The notes beneath the pieces are model-generated. The model did not search any database, had not been told where the DNA came from, and saw only the letters and a program-made list of their open reading frames with translations. A stretch of DNA of 64,000 bases from Gammaproteobacteria bacterium (GTDB lineage: Bacteria; Pseudomonadota; Gammaproteobacteria; Burkholderiales; Nitrosomonadaceae): positions 2,046,001 to 2,110,000 of the forward strand of contig CP054179.1 in the NCBI GenBank assembly GCA_015709615.1, in the 5' to 3' direction. Positions 17,439 through 25,547 of the stretch are shown here, piece by piece. A program made the position numbers and the translations under genes. How positions within the stretch are numbered: position 1 is the first letter of the stretch; each line of letters starts with the position of its first letter.

Positions 17439-19040
17439 TTACTTCCCTGATTCCGCAAACGGTGGTGCAATCCCCAGTTCCCGGCAAAACGCTGCAATCG
17501 TGGCATCGGTTTGCTGGCTTTGTGCTTCCAGCGCTTGGAGTTGTCCGGCAATCGCGTTCAGGTCGATTTCCGCTTCCGCCTCGAAGGTGTCGACATAACG
17601 CGGAATGTTCAGGTTGTAATCGTTCGCCTTGATGGTTTCCAGGCTAGCGGCATGGCTGAATTTATCCTGATTGGTGCGCGCCAGATACGCTTCGACGATT
17701 TTATGGATATGCTCGGTGCGCAGGATGTTTTGCGTTTTGACTTTATCGAATTCCCGGCTGGCGTCGATGAACAGGATATTGTCCGGGTTGCGGCGGCATT
17801 TCTTGAACACTAGCACGCAAGTGGGAATGCTGGTGCCGTAGAAAATATTGGCAGGCAAGCCGATCACCGCATCCAGGCAATTCATTTGCTCGATTAGATA
17901 CTGGCGGATATGGCCTTCCGCCGCGCCACGGAACAGCACGCCATGCGGCAATACCACGGCCATCGTGCCATCCTCCGCAAGCTGGTAAACCATGTGCTGC
18001 ACGAACGCCATATCGGCTTTGCTACTCGGTGCCAATTTGCCGTACACGCTGAAGCGGTCATCGCTCATGAACAGCGGGTTGGCGCTCCAATGCGCGGAAA
18101 ACGGCGGATTGGCGACAATCGCATCAAAGCGCAGATCACGGTGTTGCGGGTGTTCCAGCGTGTCTTCCTGGCAGATGTCGAAATCGGCGTAATGCACGTC
18201 ATGCAGGATCATGTTCATGCGTGCGAGGTTGTACGTGGTGCGGTTCAATTCCTGGCCGTAAATCTTATCGACGTGATCGGCTTCGCGTTTGACGCGCAAC
18301 AGCAATGAACCGCTGCCGCAGGTTGGATCGTACAGTTTTTTGATGTTCTTGTTTTGCGCGGTCACCAATTTGGCGAGTAAGGTGGAAACCGGCTGCGGGG
18401 TATAAAACTCACCGGCTTTTTTGCCCGCGCCACTGGCAAATTCGCCGATCAGGTATTCATACGCATCGCCCAGCACGTCCGCCGTGCCATCGGTTAGACT
18501 GAAATCGATTTTGTCCAAATGCACCAGCACCTTGGTCACCAACGCATTCTTGGCTTTTTCCGTTGCACCCAGTTTGGAAGAAGTCAAATCCAGGTCTTCA
18601 AACAAATTGCTGAAATCGTCCGCACTGTCGGTGCCCAGCGTGCTTTGCTCGATGTTTTTCAGGATGCGCGTCAGATCGGGCAGAATGAAATTGTATTGCT
18701 CGCCATCCGTATCGTTATCCGCTTGGCTGTTGCCTTTCATCGCAATGGCGTGAAACAGCTCGGAGGGTTTTAGAAAGTAACCCAGCTCGGACACGGCGGC
18801 ATCGTGCACCGCTTGCACGATTTCCGCGCCGTCTTCGGTATGCTCTTCCAGTTCCGCAAACTTCAATCCATCCTGTTCCAGAATCGAATCGGCAAAGCGC
18901 GCCACTTTCTCGGACAGGTATTTGTAAAAAATGAACCCCAGAATGTAATCGCGGAATTCATCGGCATTCATCTTGCCGCGCAAGGTATTGGCGATGTTCC
19001 AAAGCTGTTGCTGAAGCTGGCGGCGCTGTTCTTCGGTCAT
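17439..19040 (-). CDS. hsdM: type I restriction-modification methyltransferase subunit M
   Basis: This is the adenine-N6 methyltransferase of the system, which forms M2S with HsdS and protects host DNA. The 533 residues show an N-terminal HsdM helical domain (RGKMNADEFRDYILGFIFYKYLSEK). The S-adenosylmethionine motif I is DPTCGSGSLLL (from Asp238) and catalytic motif IV is NPPF (311-314). It is the first gene of the operon; the roughly 390 bp upstream should hold the operon promoter. Sequence appears intact. Confidence 0.96.
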   Translation of the reverse strand: MTEEQRRQLQQQLWNIANTLRGKMNADEFRDYILGFIFYKYLSEKVARFADSILEQDGLKFAELEEHTEDGAEIVQAVHDAAVSELGYFLKPSELFHAIAMKGNSQADNDTDGEQYNFILPDLTRILKNIEQSTLGTDSADDFSNLFEDLDLTSSKLGATEKAKNALVTKVLVHLDKIDFSLTDGTADVLGDAYEYLIGEFASGAGKKAGEFYTPQPVSTLLAKLVTAQNKNIKKLYDPTCGSGSLLLRVKREADHVDKIYGQELNRTTYNLARMNMILHDVHYADFDICQEDTLEHPQHRDLRFDAIVANPPFSAHWSANPLFMSDDRFSVYGKLAPSSKADMAFVQHMVYQLAEDGTMAVVLPHGVLFRGAAEGHIRQYLIEQMNCLDAVIGLPANIFYGTSIPTCVLVFKKCRRNPDNILFIDASREFDKVKTQNILRTEHIHKIVEAYLARTNQDKFSHAASLETIKANDYNLNIPRYVDTFEAEAEIDLNAIAGQLQALEAQSQQTDATIAAFCRELGIAPPFAESGK

Positions 19041-19431
19041 TGTGCGGTTTGTCGCGGTGGATTCGATCAGCCTGCCATTATACTTTTATACCGGCAGCGC
19101 GAAATATCGATGTTCTTAAGGAAGGCGCGCGGGTAAGGGTGCAACAACGGAAGTACCACGATTGGTCCTGTCCTGGCGCTTATGTGCCGCAAGTGAGGTA
19201 TTTTTTGAAGTCCGGATGTGGCAAGAGAGTTGTTAGTGAGCCGTTGCGGGAACGGTTGACCGCCGCATCACCTGTTGCAGGAAAACCAGTTCTGAAACGG
19301 AAAAAATGCGAATCCACAATAATGTAAACACCCCGAGCGCTACAAGTCTAAATACTTTTGAAAACTTGATTTAAGACTTGTAACGCTCTTTATTTCAGCG
19401 GCCCTATTTGATTAGGCCGCATTGCAAGAGC
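19041..19431. other. intergenic region upstream of hsdM, with inverted repeats
   Basis: No convincing gene lies here. Besides the expected hsdM promoter it holds a 14-bp inverted repeat with one mismatch (AGCGCTACAAGTCT at 19336-19349 and AGACTTGTAACGCT at 19374-19387). The hairpin downstream of the next minus-strand gene follows. It marks the edge between the accessory block and the ydb region. Confidence 0.6.
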
Positions 19432-19432
19432 T
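19384..19432 (-). terminator. hairpin downstream of the Ala/Gln/Pro-rich exported protein gene
   Basis: A two-part stem can be drawn: outer GCTCTT/AAGAGC and inner GCGGC(C)CTA/TAGGCCGC with one bulged base, beginning right at the stop codon of the minus-strand gene. The sequence beyond it on the minus strand is not T-rich. A terminator is likely but not canonical. Confidence 0.5.
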
Positions 19433-19794
19433 TATTTTAAAAACTGATCTTCTTTCTTTTCTGCATTTTCTTCCGCAACTTTTGCGTTATTTTCACCATC
19501 TTCGGCTAATTTGCTGCCAACATAGCTACCCACCGCTCCACCAACCAGCGCTGGCATAACGGATTGCATAAGTGATGGGCTTTGAGCTGCTGCATTAGGT
19601 GCGGCAGCCGGTTGTGATGGATTTGCATTGGCTGCTTGCGCTTGAGCCGGGGCAGGCGCGGATTGTTTTTGTGAAGCAGCGGCTGCCGGTTTGGAATTAG
19701 ACGGAGCTTTTGATACGCTGCCTTTGCTTTTTTTGGCATAAAGGTTGGGGGCAAACATCATCGTGATGAGTACTGCAAGAAGTAATTTTTTCAT
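19432..19794 (-). CDS. small exported Ala/Gln/Pro-rich protein with glycine-zipper segment
   Basis: The 120-residue product starts with a clear signal peptide (MKKLLLAVLITMMFAPNLYA). A low-complexity spacer of Ala, Gln, Pro, Ser and Asn follows (about residues 30-75). Then comes a hydrophobic glycine-zipper-like stretch VGGAVGSYVGSKL (about 84-97) and a charged end rich in Glu and Lys. This layout resembles small envelope proteins that span the periplasm or associate with membranes. No enzymatic motif is present. It appears to be a single-gene unit. Confidence 0.75.
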   Translation of the reverse strand: MKKLLLAVLITMMFAPNLYAKKSKGSVSKAPSNSKPAAAASQKQSAPAPAQAQAANANPSQPAAAPNAAAQSPSLMQSVMPALVGGAVGSYVGSKLAEDGENNAKVAEENAEKKEDQFLK

Positions 19795-20150
19795 TGTATT
19801 AAGCCTATAAAATCAATTCTGAATTAAAGTTAAAAATCCGATCCGTTGTATCCTCAGTGCTGGCGATTGCTTTGCCGGATACAGCCTTATCGATGTAAGT
19901 GCGGATCATGGTTTTTGCCACTTGCTGTTAAAGCCGTGGCATGCAGGCGCAGCCGGTCTTTCATGTTTACTGGCCGGCAGGCCGTTAACGCGCGCCGCAA
20001 TTTTGAGAATAATTCCGGATCGTGTCAATCGCTAAGCAAAAGTTTTCCGTATCCGGGAGGGTCCGTGCCGAAAATAATTTCTCGTCCATTGCCCGGGTTC
20101 TCATATAGAATGCCGGGACTTCAATTAATTGATGCAGGATATTTTGCCGA
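19795..20150. other. intergenic region with no supported gene
   Basis: About 355 bp upstream of a tiny membrane-protein frame. An open frame of about 100 codons on the plus strand (19846-20154) has an unnatural composition (many Cys, Arg, Ser, Pro) and no ribosome-binding site, and is not accepted. The region probably contains the promoter for the minus-strand exported protein. Confidence 0.5.
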
Positions 20151-20246
20151 ATGACTGATTGGATAGAAATTACGATTTATTCTGTAATTGCGTTAGTGGC
20201 GGGGCTGATTGTCGCGCAGATCATCAATGAGAAGCTTCGCAAATAA
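20151..20246 (+). CDS. possible 31-residue single-span membrane peptide
   Basis: A short frame starting at 20151 encodes a peptide beginning MTDWIEITIYSVIALVAGLI and ending NEKLRK. It is one clean hydrophobic span (about residues 6-24) with a positively charged C-terminus, the usual look of small bacterial membrane proteins. A weak AGGAT (20136-20140) lies ten bases before the ATG. It converges with ydbL, 14 bp away. Being so short, it could be chance; function is unknown. Confidence 0.45.
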   Translation: MTDWIEITIYSVIALVAGLIVAQIINEKLRK

Positions 20247-20260
20247 AATTTTCATACCCG

Positions 20261-20620
20261 CTATTTCTTTCTCCATTGCCCGTTGGTCTGAATCCAAGTT
20301 CCCGGTGGCACCGTGCGGATGATCTCCGCGGCGTAGACTTTCGCTACTTGTTCAATATCGATGCCTTGAGCGGCTGCTTTTTCCTGATAAATGGCCCGGC
20401 GCTTGGCGTTAATCTCGTCGGCTTCTTCCTTGGCGCCCGGTTCTCGTGCGACGACATAGCCATTATAACTTTCACCGATAGCGCCGGATGCGCGCAGATT
20501 CTCGAGGGAATCGGCCCAGGCCGGCAGTGCGGTGAGAATGGTAAGAATTAGGGCGAGCCGAAGCGCAAGGCTGACTCCCGGCAAAGATTTTTTAACGATC
20601 ATGTTTGCAATACGCTGCAT
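20261..20620 (-). CDS. ydbL: YdbL family periplasmic protein (DUF1318)
   Basis: The 119-residue protein has a signal sequence (residues about 5-36, ending LPAWA). The DUF1318 core follows: LENLRASGAIGESYNGYV, EINAKRRAIYQEKA and VAKVYAAEIIRTVPPGTW. In E. coli, YdbL is encoded with YdbH and YnbE and is thought to help assemble or protect YdbH-YnbE complexes. The start at 20620 (MQRIANM) is preceded by GGAGAATACT; a longer frame to 20716 would overlap ynbE and lacks support. It is the last gene of the ydbH-ynbE-ydbL operon. Confidence 0.9.
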   Translation of the reverse strand: MQRIANMIVKKSLPGVSLALRLALILTILTALPAWADSLENLRASGAIGESYNGYVVAREPGAKEEADEINAKRRAIYQEKAAAQGIDIEQVAKVYAAEIIRTVPPGTWIQTNGQWRKK

Positions 20621-20645
20621 AGTATTCTCCTTGTCGCATTGAATA

Positions 20646-20861
20646 TCAGAAGATGCCGGGGTTGGTCGCGATATCTTTTTTGGCTTGTTCTTCAAGCTTA
20701 ACCCGGACATCCGCATCCAGCTTGATATTGAGATTAATCGTAATCGGTTCCTGTGGTGATTCCACTTTGACTGTCGGTGCGCATGCCGCGATCACCAGGC
20801 AGCAAAGAATCGGAATTGCTTTGACTTGCGTCGGGTTAGTTAGCTGACCAATTTTGCGCAT
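20646..20861 (-). CDS. ynbE: YnbE-like outer-membrane lipoprotein
   Basis: The 71-residue protein has a lipoprotein signal ending LVIAAC, so the cysteine is the likely lipidated residue. The short mature part (PITINLNIKLDADVRVKLEEQAKKD) is typical of YnbE. In E. coli, YnbE sits at the outer membrane and pairs with the C-terminus of the AsmA-like protein YdbH, completing a bridge for phospholipid movement. The start at 20861 gives MRKIGQL; a longer frame to 20924 is not needed. It lies between ydbH and ydbL. Confidence 0.88.
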   Translation of the reverse strand: MRKIGQLTNPTQVKAIPILCCLVIAACAPTVKVESPQEPITINLNIKLDADVRVKLEEQAKKDIATNPGIF

Positions 20862-20961
20862 GATGGTATTCCTTTTCTGATGGATTTTCGCACTACTTCG
20901 GGCTGAAATCCGGGTAATAGGCATTTCCGTGTTTCTTGCATGTAATCGAACTTAAGCCTGC

Positions 20962-23421
20962 TCAATGGAATTTTAACGAGCCGCGCAGGATTTCATGAGA
21001 TAAGTTGTAACCTTGATTGATCGTTTGCAGAATTTTATCAATATCCGTTTCAAGCTTAATATTCAAACGAAATGCCCGCCCTTCTTTTACTGCGGGATTA
21101 TTCCCTAACAGCGACAATTTGGCTACCAGATCATGCGTGACGGCTTTGTCGAGATCCATGGATAACTCAGTATAGTGAAAATCCTGCGCGGCTTGCAGCA
21201 ATAAATTCATTTCCTTGCCGGTGGAAGCCAGCAGCTGCGAAGCTTTTTCCGATTGGAAGCGCAACACGCCCGGTGCTCGAGCCGCCAGATGACCCTGCGT
21301 GATCGTCACTTGATTTTCTTTTAATGTCAGCGGGATCTGACCGTCCAGATGGCCGCTGCCCGTCAATCCGTCAACTTTGATCAGATTAAAAAACGATTCC
21401 AGGTCGATGTTGCTGATGCGGATCAGCGTATCGGAGCGCGCCATCGCCGGATCGATAATGGTCGGCGCCACGGATACCGTGCCCTGAAGCATGGAAAACT
21501 GCGCTTGTTCGATGGCGATGCGCGGCGGAGTGGTGCCTTCGATATGATACGAAACCAGCAGGTTTTCCAGCGGAACACCGGCATCGATGCGTTGAATAGA
21601 AATCGTCTGCCGTGGCGGGGTGCGGGGAGACAATAAATCCGACAAGTTAAGACTTACATTCAGATCGGTGAGTTTAACGTTCTCGCGAGCGAACGATAGA
21701 TTGCGCAGCTCAAATGCAGCCTGGCTATTTTGTATGCCTTTGTTGGACCATTTGAATTGGCTGTTGGCGCTGACCTGTCCGCTAACCGCATCGAGCTGTG
21801 CAAGTATCGGCGAAAGCGTGCCGGGTTGCAGGCTGTCCGGTGCAAAACGGATGGGAATGAACTCAACTTTCAGCATACCGTCGCCGCTGCCGGGCGCGTG
21901 CTGGCCGCTGACCTTCAAATAACGCAAATCCGGCACGCCGCCTGTCATGTTCAAGGCATACACCGCCGGTTCTCCATCAGCGGCTTCATCGCGGATGCTG
22001 CCCGAAATCGACAGCGCGGCAAATAGCGGTTCGGATGCCAGGTGCTGCAACCGGCCGATGGCGAAATCGGCGGCATTGCCCAGTTCGGCGTCATTCAGAT
22101 AGGCAGTGGCGGACATGTCTTTCATTTGCAGTTGCGATTGCGGCAATGCGAAACCTGCATCGGCGATATTGAATCGTCCTTGGTAATCTTTGCCGGCGCT
22201 GAGTTTGCCGGTCAGCGTTATTTTTCCGGGATGAATCTGCGCGTCGATCGCGGAAGAGTCCGCACGATCCGCCCGCAAGCTCAGGTTGCCAGGAGTTACC
22301 GCGATATCGTGCGCCAGCGACCAGCCCTGGGCGCTTTTTGTCAAATCCAGATTCGCTTGCGGAATGGAAACCTTAAGCGCATTCAGCAAATGAACCGGAG
22401 CGCCGGAGTCGATTTTGCCTGCTGTAATCTGCCCTGGGGTGCGCAATCCAATGTGCCAGCTATCCTGCTTGGAAGTAATTTGCAGAGGTAAGGAAATCGA
22501 TAACTGCCGGACGCTGAGCGGCTCCGCAGAAAACTGACCGCCCGTAAGTTCGAAATCCACTGATCCGGTCAACGATTGCGCCGCTGCGCGGATATCGCCT
22601 TTCAGGGTGATTTGGTCAACGGCGATATCGCCGGATGTTGGCGGTGCTGGGTTTTTGCCGGCTGTGTCCGCCGGTTTTGCAATCGCTATTCCTGGCAGTT
22701 TGATGCCGGTTAACGCGAATTCAGTCTGAATATGTTGCAGCTGCAATGCCGCAAACGAGAACGCCGCTTCACCGGCAAAGCGGGTAATTTTGGCTGCGGG
22801 CAATGCCAGCGCACCATCGGCAACGGTCATCTTGCCTTGTAGGTTGCCTTGTTTATCCAGCGTTGCAGTCAGCAAGCTTTTGCTTTGCGCAAGCGCGCCG
22901 GAAACAATGACGCTCAGTTGTATCGCTTGACCATCCGGCTGGCGCTGCGCGATCTCGCCGGATAGCGCAATATCGGCGTTGCCAGCGGCGGAATGCAGGT
23001 GTATGACCGAATCTTTGAGTGACAAGCCGGGCAGCCAGGGAATGCTGATGCCTGTTCCGGATGGAGCCGTCATGGGTTGGGTGGAACTCAAAGGCGGCCG
23101 CGCGTCCAAATCGAACGCAGCTTGCAATCCGCTGATTTCGATTGCGAGCGATTTTCCCATCAACAGATCCGGCAAGTGCCACGTCGCGAGCAGATGATCC
23201 AAACGCAATTCTTTGTTGTTGCCTGCCGTCAAGCCGTTCAAGCGGAAAGCACTCAACGAGATGTCCAGTTCCGTGAGGGATTGCAACGGCAAGCCCTGCT
23301 TGTTCAATTGCTGACCGATCAGCGCGTGTAGCAACGGATTGCGGAAAATATAAAGCGCCGCCCCGGCAAAAACGATGAGGCTGATCAGGATCAGTAATCC
23401 GGTTTTAAAGAGTTTTCCCAT
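20962..23421 (-). CDS. ydbH: YdbH, AsmA-like envelope lipid-transport protein
   Basis: The 819-residue protein has one N-terminal membrane span (LLILISLIVFAGAALYIF, about residues 8-26). A long beta-rich periplasmic region of repeating strands follows, as in AsmA-like bridge proteins, with the YdbH C-terminal domain at about 600-800. In E. coli, YdbH, TamB and YhdP together carry phospholipids from inner to outer membrane; the same role is likely here. It heads the operon with ynbE and ydbL downstream. The 230 bp upstream separate it from a divergent hydrolase gene. Confidence 0.9.
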   Translation of the reverse strand: MGKLFKTGLLILISLIVFAGAALYIFRNPLLHALIGQQLNKQGLPLQSLTELDISLSAFRLNGLTAGNNKELRLDHLLATWHLPDLLMGKSLAIEISGLQAAFDLDARPPLSSTQPMTAPSGTGISIPWLPGLSLKDSVIHLHSAAGNADIALSGEIAQRQPDGQAIQLSVIVSGALAQSKSLLTATLDKQGNLQGKMTVADGALALPAAKITRFAGEAAFSFAALQLQHIQTEFALTGIKLPGIAIAKPADTAGKNPAPPTSGDIAVDQITLKGDIRAAAQSLTGSVDFELTGGQFSAEPLSVRQLSISLPLQITSKQDSWHIGLRTPGQITAGKIDSGAPVHLLNALKVSIPQANLDLTKSAQGWSLAHDIAVTPGNLSLRADRADSSAIDAQIHPGKITLTGKLSAGKDYQGRFNIADAGFALPQSQLQMKDMSATAYLNDAELGNAADFAIGRLQHLASEPLFAALSISGSIRDEAADGEPAVYALNMTGGVPDLRYLKVSGQHAPGSGDGMLKVEFIPIRFAPDSLQPGTLSPILAQLDAVSGQVSANSQFKWSNKGIQNSQAAFELRNLSFARENVKLTDLNVSLNLSDLLSPRTPPRQTISIQRIDAGVPLENLLVSYHIEGTTPPRIAIEQAQFSMLQGTVSVAPTIIDPAMARSDTLIRISNIDLESFFNLIKVDGLTGSGHLDGQIPLTLKENQVTITQGHLAARAPGVLRFQSEKASQLLASTGKEMNLLLQAAQDFHYTELSMDLDKAVTHDLVAKLSLLGNNPAVKEGRAFRLNIKLETDIDKILQTINQGYNLSHEILRGSLKFH

Positions 23422-23655
23422 TGCGTCAATTGTGTGCGATTACAAACATTGAATGAGCTTTCAATCCGATTAATACATCTCTGATTGGTCTTATTTAAAA
23501 TTCTCAACGCCGAAACAAGATAACACAACGCACTGGCCTTGCAGCATTTTATGTTCCGCCATAGGTGCGCGAATAAATCGTTAAGCAACGCGCACCTCTT
23601 TTATACTACGCATCTTCTGCACAAGGAACGGTTTTTTCACGATCGCTACACAACT

Positions 23656-24666
23656 ATGGATTTATTGACTCAGGGATTACTCGGCGCCACGATGGCGCAA
23701 TCGGGCGCGAAACAACAGGAAACGCGGCTAGCAACCGGCATCGGTTTTTTTGCCGGCATTGCGGCGGATGTCGATATTTTGATTCAATCAGAAAACGATC
23801 CGCTGCTGAATATCGAATTTCACCGGCACTTCACCCATTCGTTGTTTTTCGTGCCGCTCGGGGCATTGGTCGCCGCGTTGCTGCTTTGGCCGTTTTTACG
23901 CAAGCGTCTGCCATTTTCCCGGCTGTATTTGTTCACTTTTCTCGGTTATTGCCTGAGCGGAACGCTCGATGCATTTACCAGCTACGGCACCAATTTGTTG
24001 TGGCCGGTGAGCGACGAACGCGTCGCGTTGAATATCATCTCGGTGCTGGATCCGGCTTTTACCTTGATTTTGCTGATTGCAGGGGCGGTTGCGTGGAAAA
24101 AATACAATCATGCCGCGGCGCGAATCGGCCTAGTGCTGGCGGCAGCCTATCTGTCGTTCGGCTGGATGCAAATGCAGCGCGCCGAAACTGCCGCTACCGC
24201 ATTGATTACCGAACGCGGTCACCACGCCGAACGGTTGCTGGTCAAACCAACACTGGCTAATCTGGTGTTATGGCGCTCGATTTATGAATCTGAAGGTCAA
24301 TTCCATGTCGACGCAATCCGCGTCGGCCTATTTTCCGCGCCGCGTATTTATCCGGGCGAATCGGTTGAAAAATTCGTTTTGGAACGTGATTTGAACGGAT
24401 TATCAGCTTCCTCCGTGCTGGCGCAGGATATCGCGCGCTTCAGTCATTTCTCGTCTGGATACCTCGCCATCCGCCCGCAACAGCCCAGTGTACTCGTCGA
24501 TGTGCGTTATTCCAATTTACCGACGACAACTGCACCGCTGTGGGGCATCGAGATCGACCCGGCGCACCCCGACCGGCACGCGCAGTATAAGCTCTATCGC
24601 GATTCATCCAGCGCCACGCGCGAGAAGTTTCTGAGGTTATTGCTGGGTGAGCATATTTTGGATTGA
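23656..24666 (+). CDS. YdjM-type membrane-bound metal-dependent hydrolase
   Basis: The 336-residue protein begins MDLLTQGLLGATMAQ, typical of the LexA-regulated/YdjM inner-membrane hydrolase family (DUF457-related). Putative metal ligands are clustered near the N-terminus: Asp38 and Asp40 in ADVD, His56, His58 and His61 in FHRHFTHS. Several transmembrane segments follow to about residue 180, then a soluble C-terminal domain. The start at 23656 is chosen because it yields this conserved beginning; the upstream extension from 23539 is not protein-like. The substrate is unknown. It stands alone between ydbH and the convergent amidotransferase gene. Confidence 0.85.
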   Translation: MDLLTQGLLGATMAQSGAKQQETRLATGIGFFAGIAADVDILIQSENDPLLNIEFHRHFTHSLFFVPLGALVAALLLWPFLRKRLPFSRLYLFTFLGYCLSGTLDAFTSYGTNLLWPVSDERVALNIISVLDPAFTLILLIAGAVAWKKYNHAAARIGLVLAAAYLSFGWMQMQRAETAATALITERGHHAERLLVKPTLANLVLWRSIYESEGQFHVDAIRVGLFSAPRIYPGESVEKFVLERDLNGLSASSVLAQDIARFSHFSSGYLAIRPQQPSVLVDVRYSNLPTTTAPLWGIEIDPAHPDRHAQYKLYRDSSSATREKFLRLLLGEHILD

Positions 24667-24680
24667 GTGTGACAGCCAGG

Positions 24681-25382
24681 TTATTTCAAATTCACAATCC
24701 ATTTTTTATACAACCGCTCCGCCACCGCATTCAGCGCCGCCACGCGTTCGGGCAAATCCTTTTCAATTTCTTCCAGCGGTTGTACCGACGGTTCATTGAA
24801 GCTGGCGAGTTCTTCCGCGCCGACGCTGCACCAGTCGATGACCAGGCGTTCGGTCATTTCGACGTGGCATTGCATGCCGAGGTGCATGCCTAAGGCAAAA
24901 GCCTGATTGGCGCAATACGGACTGGAGAGGATGCAGGTGGCGTCTTGCGGGATGCTGAATGCTTCGCCGTGCCAGTGAAATGAATTGAAACCGGACAGAT
25001 CGCCGAACCATTCACGCGCCACCGCATTATCCGGCACCGTGACTTCGCCCCAGCCCATTTCCTTGACTGGGTTGGCGCTAATCACGCCGCCCAAGGCTTT
25101 GGCCATGAGCTGGCCGCCGAGGCAGTGGCCCAGTACCGGCACATCGGCTGCGATTGCCTGACGGATCAGCGATAATTCCTGTCCGATCCACGGCAAACCG
25201 TCGTTGACGCTCATGGTGCCGCCCATGAACACCAAACCGCTGAATTCATCGATGCCGACCGGTAGTTTTTCTCCGGCGTCGATTTTGATCAAGCGCCACG
25301 GAATATGATTGTTGTCGAGAAATGTGGCAAAATAGCCGGGCCCTTCGATGGGAATGTGCCTAAAAATTGCTACTGGTTTCAT
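24681..25382 (-). CDS. class I glutamine amidotransferase (GMP synthase-like)
   Basis: The 233-residue protein is a stand-alone GATase1 domain. The nucleophile is Cys87 in LGHCLGGQ, and a later histidine in MQCHVEMTE with the downstream glutamate completes the triad. Such proteins release ammonia from glutamine or gamma-glutamyl compounds; in many bacteria their partner and substrate are unknown. No synthetase domain or synthetase gene is adjacent. It converges with the hydrolase gene, ending 14 bp away. Confidence 0.9.
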   Translation of the reverse strand: MKPVAIFRHIPIEGPGYFATFLDNNHIPWRLIKIDAGEKLPVGIDEFSGLVFMGGTMSVNDGLPWIGQELSLIRQAIAADVPVLGHCLGGQLMAKALGGVISANPVKEMGWGEVTVPDNAVAREWFGDLSGFNSFHWHGEAFSIPQDATCILSSPYCANQAFALGMHLGMQCHVEMTERLVIDWCSVGAEELASFNEPSVQPLEEIEKDLPERVAALNAVAERLYKKWIVNLK

Positions 25383-25547
25383 GAAATTTTCCTGCCGTAA
25401 TTTTGAATAATCTGATGACGAATTTTAGCTTGTTTTGCCGCCTGTTTTTTGCTGAAAATCCGGGTATTTTTCTTTGAACGCCGTGAAGTACAACAACACC
25501 GCCTATCGTAATATCCCGCCGGTTATTTTTCCGCAACGGATGCCGCC

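Noticed and set aside
19846..20154. About 100-codon plus-strand frame before the small membrane peptide
   Set aside because: No ribosome-binding site, unnatural composition with many Cys/Arg/Ser, no recognisable segment.
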